A stretch of DNA of 64,000 bases from Planctomycetaceae bacterium. GTDB taxonomy: Bacteria; Planctomycetota; Planctomycetia; Gemmatales; Gemmataceae. Each line of letters opens with the position of its first letter. Positions within the stretch are counted from its first letter, which is position 1. Below the pieces are notes generated by a model. That model made no database searches and had not been told where the DNA came from. It was given only the letters and a program-made list of their open reading frames with translations. The position numbers and the translations under genes are program-made. Below are positions 28,314-36,714 of this stretch, in pieces. Where the stretch lies: positions 1 through 64,000 of the forward strand of contig PNLP01000008.1 in the NCBI GenBank assembly GCA_013823135.1, given 5' to 3'.

Positions 28314-29597
28314 ATGAATCTGCTTCTGACCGCCCTGTTGACGACAGTTGGCACGGGTGAGGCACCGACATTCTCAAAGGATGTGGCCCCAATCTTGTTC
28401 GCCAACTGCGTTACGTGCCATCGACCCGGTGCTATCGGTCCCTTCAATCTCACGACTTATGCTGAGGCCAGGAAGCGGTCGAAATTAATCGCCCGTGTTG
28501 CCACCGACAAAACCATGCCTCCCTGGAAACCCGAGGATGGCCACGGTGAGTTTCTCGACACCCGTACGCTCACCGTAGCGCAGATTGCCACCTTGAAAAT
28601 GTGGGCAGAGGCAGGCGCGCCGGAAGGCGATCCGAAGCAAACTCCGAAGTTGCCCGTGTTCAAAACTGGCTGGCAGATCGGGAAGCCCGACATCATCTTG
28701 AAAATGCCGAAAGCCTTCACTGCTCCAGCCGAGGGCCGCGACATCTACATGCACTTCGTTTTCCCGCTCGACATCAAGTCAGACATCTATGTCAAAGCCG
28801 TTGAGGTGAGGCCTGGGAATTTGAAGGTCGCTCACCATGCCATTGGATTACTCGACAGCAGCGGAACCGCTCGCAAGAAAGCCGATCCGAAGACAGGCGG
28901 GTACGTCGGGTTCGGTGGCCCAGGGTTTGTGCCAAGCGGCTTTACCCCCGGCTTCGTTCCAGGAGCTACGCCACGGGCGTTTGAACCTGGCTCGGCCATC
29001 ACGCTAAAGAAGGGGACCGACTTCGTCCTTCAGATGCACTACCACCCCACCGGCAAGGCCGAAGTCGATCAAACCGAGGTCGGGCTGTACCTGACCAAGG
29101 AGAAACCAACAAAGCACATGCTCGGGGTGTTGATGGGGTCACTCGAGATCGACATTAAACCGGGCGACGCGAACTACGTCTGTACCGACAAGTTCGTTCT
29201 CCCTGTTGCGCTCAAAGTAGGTAGCATCTGGGCTCACATGCACCTCATCGGCAAAGACGTAAAAGTGTGGGCGGAGTTGCCCGAAGGGAAGACCGTGAAG
29301 TTGTTGAGGATAGGTGATTGGGATTTCAACTGGCAGGACACCTACCTGTACAAGGAGCCGGTTACGCTCCCCAGGGGGACGGTGATCAAGACCGAGTGGC
29401 GATTCGACAACACGAACGCGAACCCGAGGAACCCGAACAACCCGCCGAAACGTGTGCTCAACGGCGAAGGAAGCACCGATGAGATGGGGGGAGTCTGGAT
29501 CGGGGGCGAGGTCGCAACCGAGGGAGACATGTGGAGTCTCCTGCTTGCAAACGTCGGACACTACATTGAGGTCGAGTCCAAGAAGAAGGCGAAGTGA
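28314..29597 (+). CDS. Extracytoplasmic haem and copper monooxygenase-like protein
   Basis: A 427-residue protein with a short signal peptide. A cytochrome c-type haem site FANCVTCHRPGAIGP (CxxCH) lies near residue 31, with a distal Met candidate in TDKTMPPW. The C-terminal two thirds resemble the copper type II, ascorbate-dependent monooxygenase fold, with the His motifs VAHHAIGL and LQMHYHPTGK and a third, WAHMHLIGKD. The substrate is unknown. It follows the redoxin gene by 24 bp and the two probably form an operon. Its stop lies 35 bp before the displaced U32 fragment. Confidence 0.82.
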   Translation: MNLLLTALLTTVGTGEAPTFSKDVAPILFANCVTCHRPGAIGPFNLTTYAEARKRSKLIARVATDKTMPPWKPEDGHGEFLDTRTLTVAQIATLKMWAEAGAPEGDPKQTPKLPVFKTGWQIGKPDIILKMPKAFTAPAEGRDIYMHFVFPLDIKSDIYVKAVEVRPGNLKVAHHAIGLLDSSGTARKKADPKTGGYVGFGGPGFVPSGFTPGFVPGATPRAFEPGSAITLKKGTDFVLQMHYHPTGKAEVDQTEVGLYLTKEKPTKHMLGVLMGSLEIDIKPGDANYVCTDKFVLPVALKVGSIWAHMHLIGKDVKVWAELPEGKTVKLLRIGDWDFNWQDTYLYKEPVTLPRGTVIKTEWRFDNTNANPRNPNNPPKRVLNGEGSTDEMGGVWIGGEVATEGDMWSLLLANVGHYIEVESKKKAK

Positions 29598-29632
29598 GGT
29601 TACCCCACGAGCATTGCAAATCGTCCCAAGCA

Positions 29633-30025
29633 TCACACGAGTTGAAGCGTTCCCCGCGTCACCCCCAGTTGATTCAAGGCGCGTAATTCGCGCCACGTAG
29701 CCCGGCCATCATCGACTCCGGCAACAACCTTTGCATAACGGTTCAGGAGCGGTCCAACTTGGTCCGGTGTTTCGCGGAGCAAATCAACGCGAAACCGCGA
29801 CAAGCCCAACTCTCGCATTCGACCCACGTACTCAGCGCCGCTCTGCGGGACTGAGTTGAAGACGGTGTTCCGGCAACCAGTGTCGGGCAATACGGGGAAG
29901 TTTGACCCAACGCGGTCTCGCAACTCCACCTTGTGACGTTCGCACGGACGGCCACAATCGCGGTGATCTTTCCCCGTACTCAGGAACGCCGCAAACACGC
30001 AATGCTCCATGTGAAACATTGGCAT
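29633..30025 (-). pseudogene. Displaced native 3' end of the peptidase U32 gene
   Basis: These 130 codons correspond to the last 130 of the U32 gene at 47299-49809, about 78% identical in protein by eye count: the block from PQSGAEYVGRM through FRVDLLRETP is identical, and the C-terminus GVTRGTLQLV matches GVTRGTLNLL. The homology begins exactly in the 16-bp repeat at the element's left end. Read across the element, the native gene would join 47676 to 30025. It is therefore the original 3' end, cut off by integration. An ATG lies in the repeat itself, so a C-terminal fragment could still be translated if transcribed. Confidence 0.9.
30010..30025. other. Left attachment site core
   Basis: TGTGAAACATTGGCAT, identical to 47676-47691. 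On the minus strand it codes for the end of the conserved MPMFH motif of U32. To its left lies the displaced native gene end, and to its right the recombinase gene. Serine recombinases typically leave short identical cores with different flanks, as seen here. Confidence 0.85.
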
Positions 30026-30092
30026 GTTTTACGGATTTTAGTATCACAACTCGCCCTAGTGCGGTAGAGTCCTCGCGGGTAGTTTCATCCCC

Positions 30093-31973
30093 ATGAGGAA
30101 AGCCAAAATGCCGCTCGGATTCAGCTACCGCCGCTGGTCCAGTCCGGAACAGATCAAGGGCGACACGCTGCGCCGCCAAACCCATGCAACAAAGGATTGG
30201 TGCGAGCGGAACGGCGTTCAGCTTGACGAGTCCTTGCGGATGGAAGACGCGGGCGTGAGCGCCTTCCGGGGGAAGAACCTTGAAGACCCCGACGTTCACG
30301 CGCTGGCCGGCTTCCTTGCGGCCGTGAAGTCAGGGCGCGTGCCGCGTGGTAGTTACCTCGTTTGCGAGAGCTTCGACCGGTTGAGCCGCGACCACTGGCG
30401 GAAGGCGCTGCCCCCATTGCTTGAGATGATCAACGCCGGCATACACCTTGTGCAACTGATCCCCGAACAGGTGATTGACGAAGCATCAGACGAGTGGGCC
30501 GTAATGGGCCTGATCATGACGCTTGCCCGCGGGCGTAACGAGAGCGTCACGAAATCGAACCGCGTAGGCTCAGCGTGGGCCGAGAAACAGAAGAACGCGG
30601 CAACCAAGGTGATCACCCGACGACTACCAGGATGGATCGTGTACGCGGATGGGAAGCTGACGCTTGACCCTGAGAAAGCGGAGACCGTTCGCAGCGTGTT
30701 CGCGAAGGCGCACGACGGGAAAGGTGTGCATGTGATCGCCCGCGAATTGAACGCCGAAAAGGTTCCGGTGATCGGGCGGAAGTCGATCGTAACGAAGCGG
30801 GAGGCCGAGCGGGCCAAGCAGGCAGGCGAGACGCCCGTAGCGCGGCCGATTGTCTGGAACGAAACCGTTGTCTACCACATCCTCACAACGCGGAGCGTTC
30901 TTGGCGAGTATCAACCGTGCAAGGGTCGCGGTTCCGATCGCGCGGAGCGCGGCGAGCCCATCCCCAACTATTACCCACCTGTAATTGACCCCGGACTATG
31001 GCACGCCGTTCAGAGCGGAATGGGTAGACGCCGAAAGACAGATGGAGCAATGACACACATCGGCAAAGGGCGGCGCGGGAAACACATCAACCTATTCGCC
31101 GGCTTGCTGGTCGATGCCCGAAACGGTGGGAGCCTGACCTATAAACACCTCGCGGCACGACCGCCGAGCATCATACCCGTGGGCGCGAAACACGGGAACG
31201 GCACGAAATGCACGAGCTACCCGGCCACACCCCTTGAAGCCGCGATACTGAAGAAGCTCTCCGAGGTGCGCGTTGAGGAGATCAACGGCCGGAACGACGC
31301 GGGCCGCAAGGTAGAAACGCTCTCAGGCCATAAAGCCGAACTCGAAAATCTTGTGGCGCTGTGGACCGCCAAAATGAACGACCCGAACATTGTTGATACT
31401 GTGGCGGCGAAACTCGCATCACTGAATATCGAACTTAAGAAGGTGGCTAGCAAACTGGCCGACGCACAGCGAGATGCAGCAAGCCCAATGAGTGAAGCGT
31501 GGGGCGAATTCCGCTCACTGGCTGACCTGATCGCCAACGACGGATCGGATGAGCTAAGGGTGAAGATTCGGGCGGCGCTTCGCCGAACGGTTGAGAGTAT
31601 CACTTGCCTGTTCATCTCCGGTTTCGTGAAGGTTCGCATTGCGGCTGTTCGCGTGCAGTTCAGAGGAGATGGCGACCGACATCGGAACTACATCGTGAGC
31701 TATGAACACGGCCGCTCAAATCACCTTGTGCAACGTCCGGGTAAGTGGTCAGTCCGCACCTTCGCCGAGCACGGGCTGACGGGTGGCGACCTGAGAAAGC
31801 GCGACGAGGCCGCGCAGTTGGAAATGCTGATCCTGAAACACGCGACTGGCGACAAGGCCGCGGCCTCAGAATCGCCCGTGGAGGAGCCGCGACGGGCCGC
31901 GAAGAAGGTGACCGCCGCCAAGCCGGTGAAGCCGATCGCGCGGAAGAAACCGGCCAAGCTCAAGAAGGTCTAA
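30093..31973 (+). CDS. Large serine recombinase (integrase)
   Basis: A 626-residue site-specific recombinase. The resolvase-type catalytic domain spans about 8-165 with YRRWSSPEQ (nucleophile expected at Ser16), EDAGVSAFRG and the arginine-bearing CESFDRLSRD. The recombinase DNA-binding domain follows (about 185-300, ending PPVIDPGLWHAV). A region corresponding to the zinc-ribbon domain (about 325-380) lacks the usual four cysteines. A coiled coil (about 410-470), used by integrases to control synapsis, and a basic Ala/Lys tail complete it. It should catalyse attP x attB integration and, with a directionality factor, excision. The start may be ATG 30093 or 30108; the latter has a better-placed GAGGA. 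It sits beside the left attachment site. Confidence 0.93.
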   Translation: MRKAKMPLGFSYRRWSSPEQIKGDTLRRQTHATKDWCERNGVQLDESLRMEDAGVSAFRGKNLEDPDVHALAGFLAAVKSGRVPRGSYLVCESFDRLSRDHWRKALPPLLEMINAGIHLVQLIPEQVIDEASDEWAVMGLIMTLARGRNESVTKSNRVGSAWAEKQKNAATKVITRRLPGWIVYADGKLTLDPEKAETVRSVFAKAHDGKGVHVIARELNAEKVPVIGRKSIVTKREAERAKQAGETPVARPIVWNETVVYHILTTRSVLGEYQPCKGRGSDRAERGEPIPNYYPPVIDPGLWHAVQSGMGRRRKTDGAMTHIGKGRRGKHINLFAGLLVDARNGGSLTYKHLAARPPSIIPVGAKHGNGTKCTSYPATPLEAAILKKLSEVRVEEINGRNDAGRKVETLSGHKAELENLVALWTAKMNDPNIVDTVAAKLASLNIELKKVASKLADAQRDAASPMSEAWGEFRSLADLIANDGSDELRVKIRAALRRTVESITCLFISGFVKVRIAAVRVQFRGDGDRHRNYIVSYEHGRSNHLVQRPGKWSVRTFAEHGLTGGDLRKRDEAAQLEMLILKHATGDKAAASESPVEEPRRAAKKVTAAKPVKPIARKKPAKLKKV

Positions 31974-31993
31974 CGGGCGCGATTTAGTTGGGG

Positions 31994-32022
31994 TTGCACT
32001 TCCGTCTCATCTATGGCATAGT
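31994..32022 (+). promoter_or_regulatory. Possible sigma-70 type promoter before the 32140 gene
   Basis: TTGCAC and CATAGT are separated by 17 bp. The match to consensus is weaker than in the three right-arm promoters, but the spacing and the distance to the following hairpin (37 nt) are the same. Confidence 0.4.
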
Positions 32023-32059
32023 CGCGCGTCGAGCCTCCGGGAGTAGCTACCCGGTGAAG

Positions 32060-32108
32060 GCCCGCCGGCGCGTTCGGGGTTCTCGCGTTCCCCAACGAGC
32101 TGGCGGGC
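32060..32108 (+). promoter_or_regulatory. Long leader hairpin before the 32140 gene
   Basis: Arms GCCCGCCGGC (32060-32069) and GCTGGCGGGC (32099-32108) pair with one wobble. Pairing continues inward through CGTT/AACG and GGGG/CCCC, giving about 20 paired positions per arm with two mismatches. It ends 31 nt before ATG 32140. It may instead terminate the recombinase transcript, but no T run follows. Confidence 0.6.
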
Positions 32109-32139
32109 CGGCTCGACTCCTCAAACGCGAGCCCTTCAC

Positions 32140-32886
32140 ATGCCAAGCCATATCTACGTCTATCCAAAAGATGCTATCGTCCCCATGGCGATCGAAGCCG
32201 AACGGCTAGTCAAGGAATGGGAAACCGCTCCCGGTGATGACTTCGAAGAGCGTGGGCGGCACCTGAAACACAAACTTCATGCCGTCGTGTATTCTGACTC
32301 GCTTACCGTAGGGTTCTTGCTCCAAAAATTCACATGCGATCCCGACGGAATCGAACGTCCGATCGGCGACACATTCATGAGTTGCGCAGAAGCAACCGAA
32401 CACCTTGCCACCGCGGGAATACCTCTGGATGAACCTCTTGAGGAGACCGAACGCCGACTCGAAGCGGAATCGCTCGCAAATCTCGAACAGAGCCGCGCCG
32501 CGAAGCCTGCCGATGATGATGGTTTTTCGACTGTCGGGCATTATCGCACCAAAGCCACCTGGGAGACGATCGAAGGCACGCCGGTGCTGATGTTCGAGAC
32601 GAACACACCGGCCGAGCCTAAGCACGCTGACGATTTTGCTTGGGTAGAATGCCACCTGGGAAAGTTCAATTTCACGCCCAAACAACGTCCTGTAGTGCGT
32701 GAGCTTTGGGAAGATTGGCGCAATGGTGGCCACGGTATGTCTAATCGCCAGATATGCAAAATCACAGGCGACGTAGCTCCACATCCCCGCGACATCTTCA
32801 ATGGTGGCCACCCGGCTTGGAATACGCTGATCGTAAGTGCTGGGCGCGGCATGTATCGGTTAAACCTTCCACGACGGGCTGGCTGA
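32140..32886 (+). CDS. Hypothetical protein with C-terminal winged-helix-like domain
   Basis: A 248-residue protein. The N-terminal half is acidic and rich in helices with many Glu (PLEETERRLEAESLANLEQ). The C-terminal ~85 residues, from KFNFTPKQRPVVRELWEDW through MSNRQICKITG and ending in a TLIVSAGRGMYRLNLP segment, have the pattern of a winged helix-turn-helix found in Gemmata phage-like loci. A DNA-binding role is likely, possibly regulatory given its place next to the recombinase and the excisionase-like gene. It has its own promoter-like sequence and leader hairpin. The function is inferred only. Confidence 0.65.
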   Translation: MPSHIYVYPKDAIVPMAIEAERLVKEWETAPGDDFEERGRHLKHKLHAVVYSDSLTVGFLLQKFTCDPDGIERPIGDTFMSCAEATEHLATAGIPLDEPLEETERRLEAESLANLEQSRAAKPADDDGFSTVGHYRTKATWETIEGTPVLMFETNTPAEPKHADDFAWVECHLGKFNFTPKQRPVVRELWEDWRNGGHGMSNRQICKITGDVAPHPRDIFNGGHPAWNTLIVSAGRGMYRLNLPRRAG

Positions 32887-32891
32887 GCACG

Positions 32892-32929
32892 AGTTCCATG
32901 CCAGTTCCATAGTTCCATGCCAGTTCCAG
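32892..32929. repeat. Tandem 19-bp direct repeat
   Basis: Two adjacent 19-bp units (32892-32910 and 32911-32929), each reading AGTTCCATGCCAGTTCCA and differing only in the last base. Each unit itself contains AGTTCCA twice, so the motif occurs four times at alternating intervals. It lies just upstream of the excisionase-like gene and could be a binding site for a recombination or control protein. Confidence 0.75.
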
Positions 32930-32951
32930 AAGATCAGGTCTGACATATCAC

Positions 32952-33005
32952 CGGGCATGTTCGATCATTCAGGTGCAGTCGCACATGGAGGATCGAACAT
33001 GCCCG
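32952..33005 (+). promoter_or_regulatory. Perfect 15-bp inverted repeat spanning the excisionase start codon
   Basis: Arm CGGGCATGTTCGATC (32952-32966) is the exact complement of GATCGAACATGCCCG (32991-33005). The 24-nt interval contains a second small dyad, GTGC-AGTC-GCAC, and most of the ribosome site GGAGG (32987-32991). The start codon ATG 32999 lies within the second arm. As RNA the structure would bury the start codon; as DNA it is a strong operator candidate. Confidence 0.8.
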
Positions 33006-33220
33006 AAGTTCTCAATCTTTATGAGCAGGCCGAGCGGTCAGGGGTGAATCCGGACTGGCTCCGTGGATTAGCCCGCGCGGGGAAGGTTCCTTACCTTCCG
33101 GCAGGAAGCCGGATGCTATTCAACCCAGTCGCAGTAACCGCGGCACTCGCGGAACTTGCCAAGACCTACCAGCCGCCCAGAGCTAAGCGACAGCGGGAGG
33201 GCGCACATGCAAGCGCCTAA
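32999..33220 (+). CDS. Excisionase-like small DNA-binding protein
   Basis: A 73-residue protein whose core (ERSGVNPDWLRGLARAGKV, then PAGSRMLFNPVAVTAALAEL) is a MerR/AlpA-like helix-turn-helix of the excisionase type, with a basic tail. Such proteins act as recombination directionality factors or as transcription regulators in mobile elements. I choose ATG 32999 because GGAGG is seven bases upstream; an in-frame ATG at 32957 would put the protein start in the hairpin's first arm. It is the natural candidate for the directionality factor of the serine recombinase, but this is inference. Confidence 0.72.
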   Translation: MPEVLNLYEQAERSGVNPDWLRGLARAGKVPYLPAGSRMLFNPVAVTAALAELAKTYQPPRAKRQREGAHASA

Positions 33221-33398
33221 ACGCTCGCGGCCAATCGGTGCGACCGATCACAAGCAACGTGTTGCCGCCGTCGAGTCGGAGCTTTCCGGGTTGCTCACCC
33301 GGATCGCCAGTGACCCCGAAGCGGGGCCGTGGGGCAAATGGGCCGCGAAGCTGCTTGAAAGCGACCAGGCCGAGGGGCAGACCACCCCGAAGAAATGA
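33207..33398 (+). CDS. Hypothetical small protein, 63 aa
   Basis: Starts at ATG 33207 after GGAGGGCGCAC, overlaps the previous gene by 14 bp and ends overlapping the next start (ATGA). It has a basic N-terminus (QAPKRSRPIGATDHKQR) followed by a helix ending GKWAAKLLES. Tight overlaps on both sides indicate translational coupling in the early operon. No family is recognised. Confidence 0.6.
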   Translation: MQAPKRSRPIGATDHKQRVAAVESELSGLLTRIASDPEAGPWGKWAAKLLESDQAEGQTTPKK

Positions 33399-33913
33399 CC
33401 AGCAGAAACAGAGCCGCCCCACGGGGACAAGCCGGGGGCGGTAACGATCTTGCGCGCACACAACAAGAGGAAATTCCTATTATCGCACAGAGTTCGATAG
33501 TGTCAACCGATGACACGATTGACCCAGCTTGGGCGCTCCTCGATCTCTATTTCGAGCCGCGGAACCTCGCCGCGGCGCGTACCCTGCAGGCCCCGGAGCC
33601 GCCGCCAGACGTAACCGATCAGCAGCTTCGCGCACTGGCCGTCAAACTGCGCCCCAGCATCGAGTTCACCGCTAACGTCGATCTGCTGGAGACTCTGCTA
33701 GGGCTGCACGGTCGCGTTCTCGATCTCGAAGCCAGAAAGCTTCACGAGCGCGACGACGTTGAAAAACTGCAAGCCGAGAATCAAATCCTGCGCAATCAAG
33801 TGGCGCAGTTATTCCGCATAGTCACCGCCCTTCAGGAACCAATCCCACACGACGACCCGGCGCCCGTTCACCAATTGCACATCGCGCCGGAAAGCGGGGT
33901 GAGCCATGAGTGA
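33395..33913 (+). CDS. Coiled-coil protein of unknown function, 172 aa
   Basis: Starts by ATGA overlap with the preceding gene and overlaps the primase gene by 8 bp. The N-terminus is Gly/Gln-rich; the middle carries DPAWALLDLYFEPRN; the C-terminal part from LLETLLGLHGRVLDLE through KLQAENQILRNQVAQL is a leucine-heptad coiled coil. Its position directly before the primase/helicase suggests a role in replication initiation or loading. Confidence 0.65.
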   Translation: MTSRNRAAPRGQAGGGNDLARTQQEEIPIIAQSSIVSTDDTIDPAWALLDLYFEPRNLAAARTLQAPEPPPDVTDQQLRALAVKLRPSIEFTANVDLLETLLGLHGRVLDLEARKLHERDDVEKLQAENQILRNQVAQLFRIVTALQEPIPHDDPAPVHQLHIAPESGVSHE

Positions 33914-36008
33914 AATTGCTCGCCGCGCGACTGCCGCTGACCCTTGTCCGGTCTGCGGATCGGGCACGAAGGGTTGCTCCGTCAAGGCAGACGGTGCCCA
34001 CTTTTGTCGGGGGGAACCTCGTGACGAGTGGAAGTGCGTCAAGAAGGGCGAGCCTTTTTCCACATACCGCCATGTGAACGACGTGACCAACCTCCGGAAC
34101 GGCCAGACGACCGCGGTGAAGGCCACGCCCAAACCGGCGCCGCAAGCCTCACCGAAACCGGCGCAGGATTGGGGCGCGATGTCTGCACGGTACGCGGAAG
34201 CGATGACGCCTGACACTCGCAAGGCACTCGCTAAGAATCTGGGTCTGCCCGAAGCCGCGCTCGACGTTCTTGCGGTCGGCTGGAGAACGAAAGAGGAGGA
34301 CATGCACGGAGATTGCTGGGTTTTCCCGGAATGCGACCCCAGCGGAGCCGTGATTGGCTTGGGCCGACGATACGTAAAACCTGTCAACACGGATGACAGC
34401 TCGCCGAACAAGATGTGTATTCATCGTTCCAAACGTGGCCTGACGCTACCCACCGGGTGGCGCGAAGGAACCGGGCCGCTCTTCATCGTGGAGGGACCAT
34501 CAGACGTTATCGCGCTGTCACTGTGTGGGCTGTCTGTGATCGGCCGACCATCGAACACGGGCGGGGTTGCATTACTCCGCGAACTGCTCACCGATTCGCC
34601 AGGCCGCGCCGTCTACATCGTCGGTGAGAACGACCGCAGAGAAAACGGGGACTGGCCAGGCCGCCACGGTGCCGAGACGACCGCACGCCAGCTCACCGAG
34701 TTGTTGGGCCGCCCGATCGCGTGGACCATGCCGCCCGAGGAGCACAAGGACGCGCGGGTCTGGGTTCAGGCAATCGCGTCGGGATTCGGAGAGGCCGAGG
34801 ATTGGGGGGCCGCCGGCCAGGAGATTGCCAGCCACCTCGTGAACGCCGCCATTGAAGTACGCACAGACAAGGAACCAGTTGCGGAAGAGCAGGCCGCGCC
34901 CGCTGAAAAGCACGTCGCAAATCCCCGCTTCACGTTCGTGAACTCTGCAACGTTCGCAACCGGTGACTTTCGGCCGCAGTGGCTTGTGTCGCGTGCGTTG
35001 GTTAGGAACCAACCGGGCGTGATCGCCGGCCCATCGAAGGCGCTGAAAACAAACCTGTCGATCGACCTTGGGGTGAGCCTTGCATCGGGCACCCCATTCC
35101 TTGGGCAGTTTGATATTCCAAAACGCACCCGCGTTGCCGTTGTAAGCGGGGAGAGCGGAGAGCACACGCTTCAAGAAACGGCGCACCGCGTGTGCCGAGC
35201 GAAGGGGATCACACTCGCCAGTCTTGGGGGGCATCTGAGTTGGTGTTTCAGCTTGCCAACCTTCTCACAACTTGACGTGATGGCCGATTTCGCTGAAACG
35301 CTCGCCGGGCTCAACGCCGAGGTTGTGATTATCGACCCGGTGTATCTCGCACTCGGCAACATCGACGCCAAGAACCTGTTCGAGGCCGGGGCCGCGTTCC
35401 GTGTCGTCGCCGAAGTGTTGCTAAAGGTCGGCTGCACGCCCCTGCTCATCCACCACGCCAACCGGCAGCTTGTCGTGGGCGAGCCGATGGAACTCACCCA
35501 CCTCGCGTACTCAGGGCTTGAACAGTTCGCCCGTCAGTTCGTGCTGCTCAATCGCCGCGAGAAGTACAAGGGCGACGGCGTTCATGACCTCTGGGCAACC
35601 ATCGGCGGTAGCGCTGGGCATGGCGGGCTATGGTCGCTGCACATCGAAGAAGGGACCGTTGACGAGAGCTTCGCCGGGCGCGAATGGAATGTCTCGGTCG
35701 AGACCCCCAGTGAAGTTCGGGACAGCGCCGCCGAACGGCGCGAAGCCGAGAAGCGCGAAGCCGCCCGCAAAAAGCTGCAAGCCGACGAAACGGCCGTACT
35801 GCTTGCGATCGACGCCGAGGTGAATGGGGGCCGCCTCGCCGCCACCAAATCGCAAATCAGAGCCCGCACAGGCTTCGGGTTGGACAAGGTGAAGCAGATC
35901 ATTGCCGGGCTACTGACCTCAGGTGCAATCGTTGAAATCGACTTCGAGAAGTCCAGCGGGAATGGTGCCAAGAAGAATGAAACCGGGTTCAAGCGTGGAG
36001 ATCAATGA
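33906..36008 (+). CDS. Phage-type primase / AAA helicase (RepA-like)
   Basis: A 700-residue replication protein. Residues ~18-40 form a zinc-binding motif (CPVCGSGTKGC, then HFC). A TOPRIM-like region follows at about 190-280 (LFIVEGPSDVIALSLCG, VYIVGENDR). Next is a RecA-like AAA_25 ATPase at about 355-560, with Walker A GPSKALKTN, VAVVSGESGEHT, Walker B EVVIIDPVYLAL and the sensor LIHHANR. A winged-helix tail (AATKSQIRARTGFGLDKVKQI) ends the protein. It probably primes and unwinds element DNA. It is followed at once by a cluster of short repeats that could be its origin. Confidence 0.85.
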   Translation: MSEIARRATAADPCPVCGSGTKGCSVKADGAHFCRGEPRDEWKCVKKGEPFSTYRHVNDVTNLRNGQTTAVKATPKPAPQASPKPAQDWGAMSARYAEAMTPDTRKALAKNLGLPEAALDVLAVGWRTKEEDMHGDCWVFPECDPSGAVIGLGRRYVKPVNTDDSSPNKMCIHRSKRGLTLPTGWREGTGPLFIVEGPSDVIALSLCGLSVIGRPSNTGGVALLRELLTDSPGRAVYIVGENDRRENGDWPGRHGAETTARQLTELLGRPIAWTMPPEEHKDARVWVQAIASGFGEAEDWGAAGQEIASHLVNAAIEVRTDKEPVAEEQAAPAEKHVANPRFTFVNSATFATGDFRPQWLVSRALVRNQPGVIAGPSKALKTNLSIDLGVSLASGTPFLGQFDIPKRTRVAVVSGESGEHTLQETAHRVCRAKGITLASLGGHLSWCFSLPTFSQLDVMADFAETLAGLNAEVVIIDPVYLALGNIDAKNLFEAGAAFRVVAEVLLKVGCTPLLIHHANRQLVVGEPMELTHLAYSGLEQFARQFVLLNRREKYKGDGVHDLWATIGGSAGHGGLWSLHIEEGTVDESFAGREWNVSVETPSEVRDSAAERREAEKREAARKKLQADETAVLLAIDAEVNGGRLAATKSQIRARTGFGLDKVKQIIAGLLTSGAIVEIDFEKSSGNGAKKNETGFKRGDQ

Positions 36009-36179
36009 ACGGTGGTAACGGTGGTCGGACTACCGTTACAGACTACCGTTCGGAACGTGTGGTAACGACGGTGGTCCACCACCCCCCTTAGGGGGGGGGT
36101 GACCGTCGTACTACCGTTCCTCACCGTTGAGACGGGCATCGGAGTTGACTCAGACCAGCGTTCAGGCCGGACTACCGTT
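36008..36179. repeat. Iteron-like repeat cluster, candidate origin or operator
   Basis: Four copies of ACTACCGTT lie at 36029, 36042, 36110 and 36171. Two copies of the near-inverse AACGGTGGT lie at 36008 and 36017. Degenerate versions (GACGGTGGTCC, CTCACCGTTG) lie between. A C-run/G-run dyad, ACCCCCC-TTA-GGGGGGT, occupies the middle (about 36081-36100). No gene covers most of it. The position between a primase/helicase gene and RusA fits a replication origin; repressor binding sites are the alternative. Confidence 0.6.
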
Positions 36180-36189
36180 CGGAGGAAGT

Positions 36190-36714
36190 ATGGGCATCCC
36201 TCTGAATCACCCTGCGATCATTCAAGCCATCGAACGGGGCTTGATCCGTGCCACCGACCTGAACCCGGCGCCTGTCGTCACCCCGACCACGCCGACGAAG
36301 CCGACCCCGAAGCGGAAGGCACCGAGCGTCAGCACCACAACCGCGGCCCGGTGGTCGATCACTCTCACCCTCGCTTGCAGAGTCGTCTCCGAGGCTAACC
36401 GCCGGGATCACTGGAGTGTTCAACGCCGACGATCGGAGATGCAAGCCGCGGCACTTCACAAGGCTCTCGAAGGCGCTGGACTGTCGCACCACACGCCGCC
36501 ATTGCCGTTGTCCGTGACCTGGGCGCGGATTGGCCGGCAGACGTTGGACGACGACAACTTGAGCCGAGCGTTCAAGAGCCTACGCGACCGCCTTGCAGAT
36601 TGGATCGGGATTGATGACGGAGATGATCGAATCGATTGGCATTACCAGCAGCGCGCCGGGGAACCGGGCGTTGAACTCACCATCGGGAGCAGGACACCAT
36701 GCAAGCAACCTTGA
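36190..36714 (+). CDS. RusA-like Holliday junction resolvase
   Basis: From ATG 36190 (five bases after GGAGG) the protein has 174 residues; the frame is open further upstream but through the repeat cluster. An N-terminal ~60 residues rich in Pro/Thr are followed by the RusA fold: ACRVVSEANRRDHWSVQRRR, then the acidic cluster TLDDDNLSRAFKSLRDRLAD and GIDDGDDRIDW, which supply the catalytic aspartates. RusA cuts Holliday junctions in phage recombination. It lies immediately downstream of the candidate origin. Confidence 0.83.
   Translation: MGIPLNHPAIIQAIERGLIRATDLNPAPVVTPTTPTKPTPKRKAPSVSTTTAARWSITLTLACRVVSEANRRDHWSVQRRRSEMQAAALHKALEGAGLSHHTPPLPLSVTWARIGRQTLDDDNLSRAFKSLRDRLADWIGIDDGDDRIDWHYQQRAGEPGVELTIGSRTPCKQP

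Noticed and set aside
32157..32811. 201-codon minus-strand frame opposite the 32140 gene
   Set aside because: The plus frame has a promoter-like upstream region and a winged-helix-like domain; the minus frame shows no motif.
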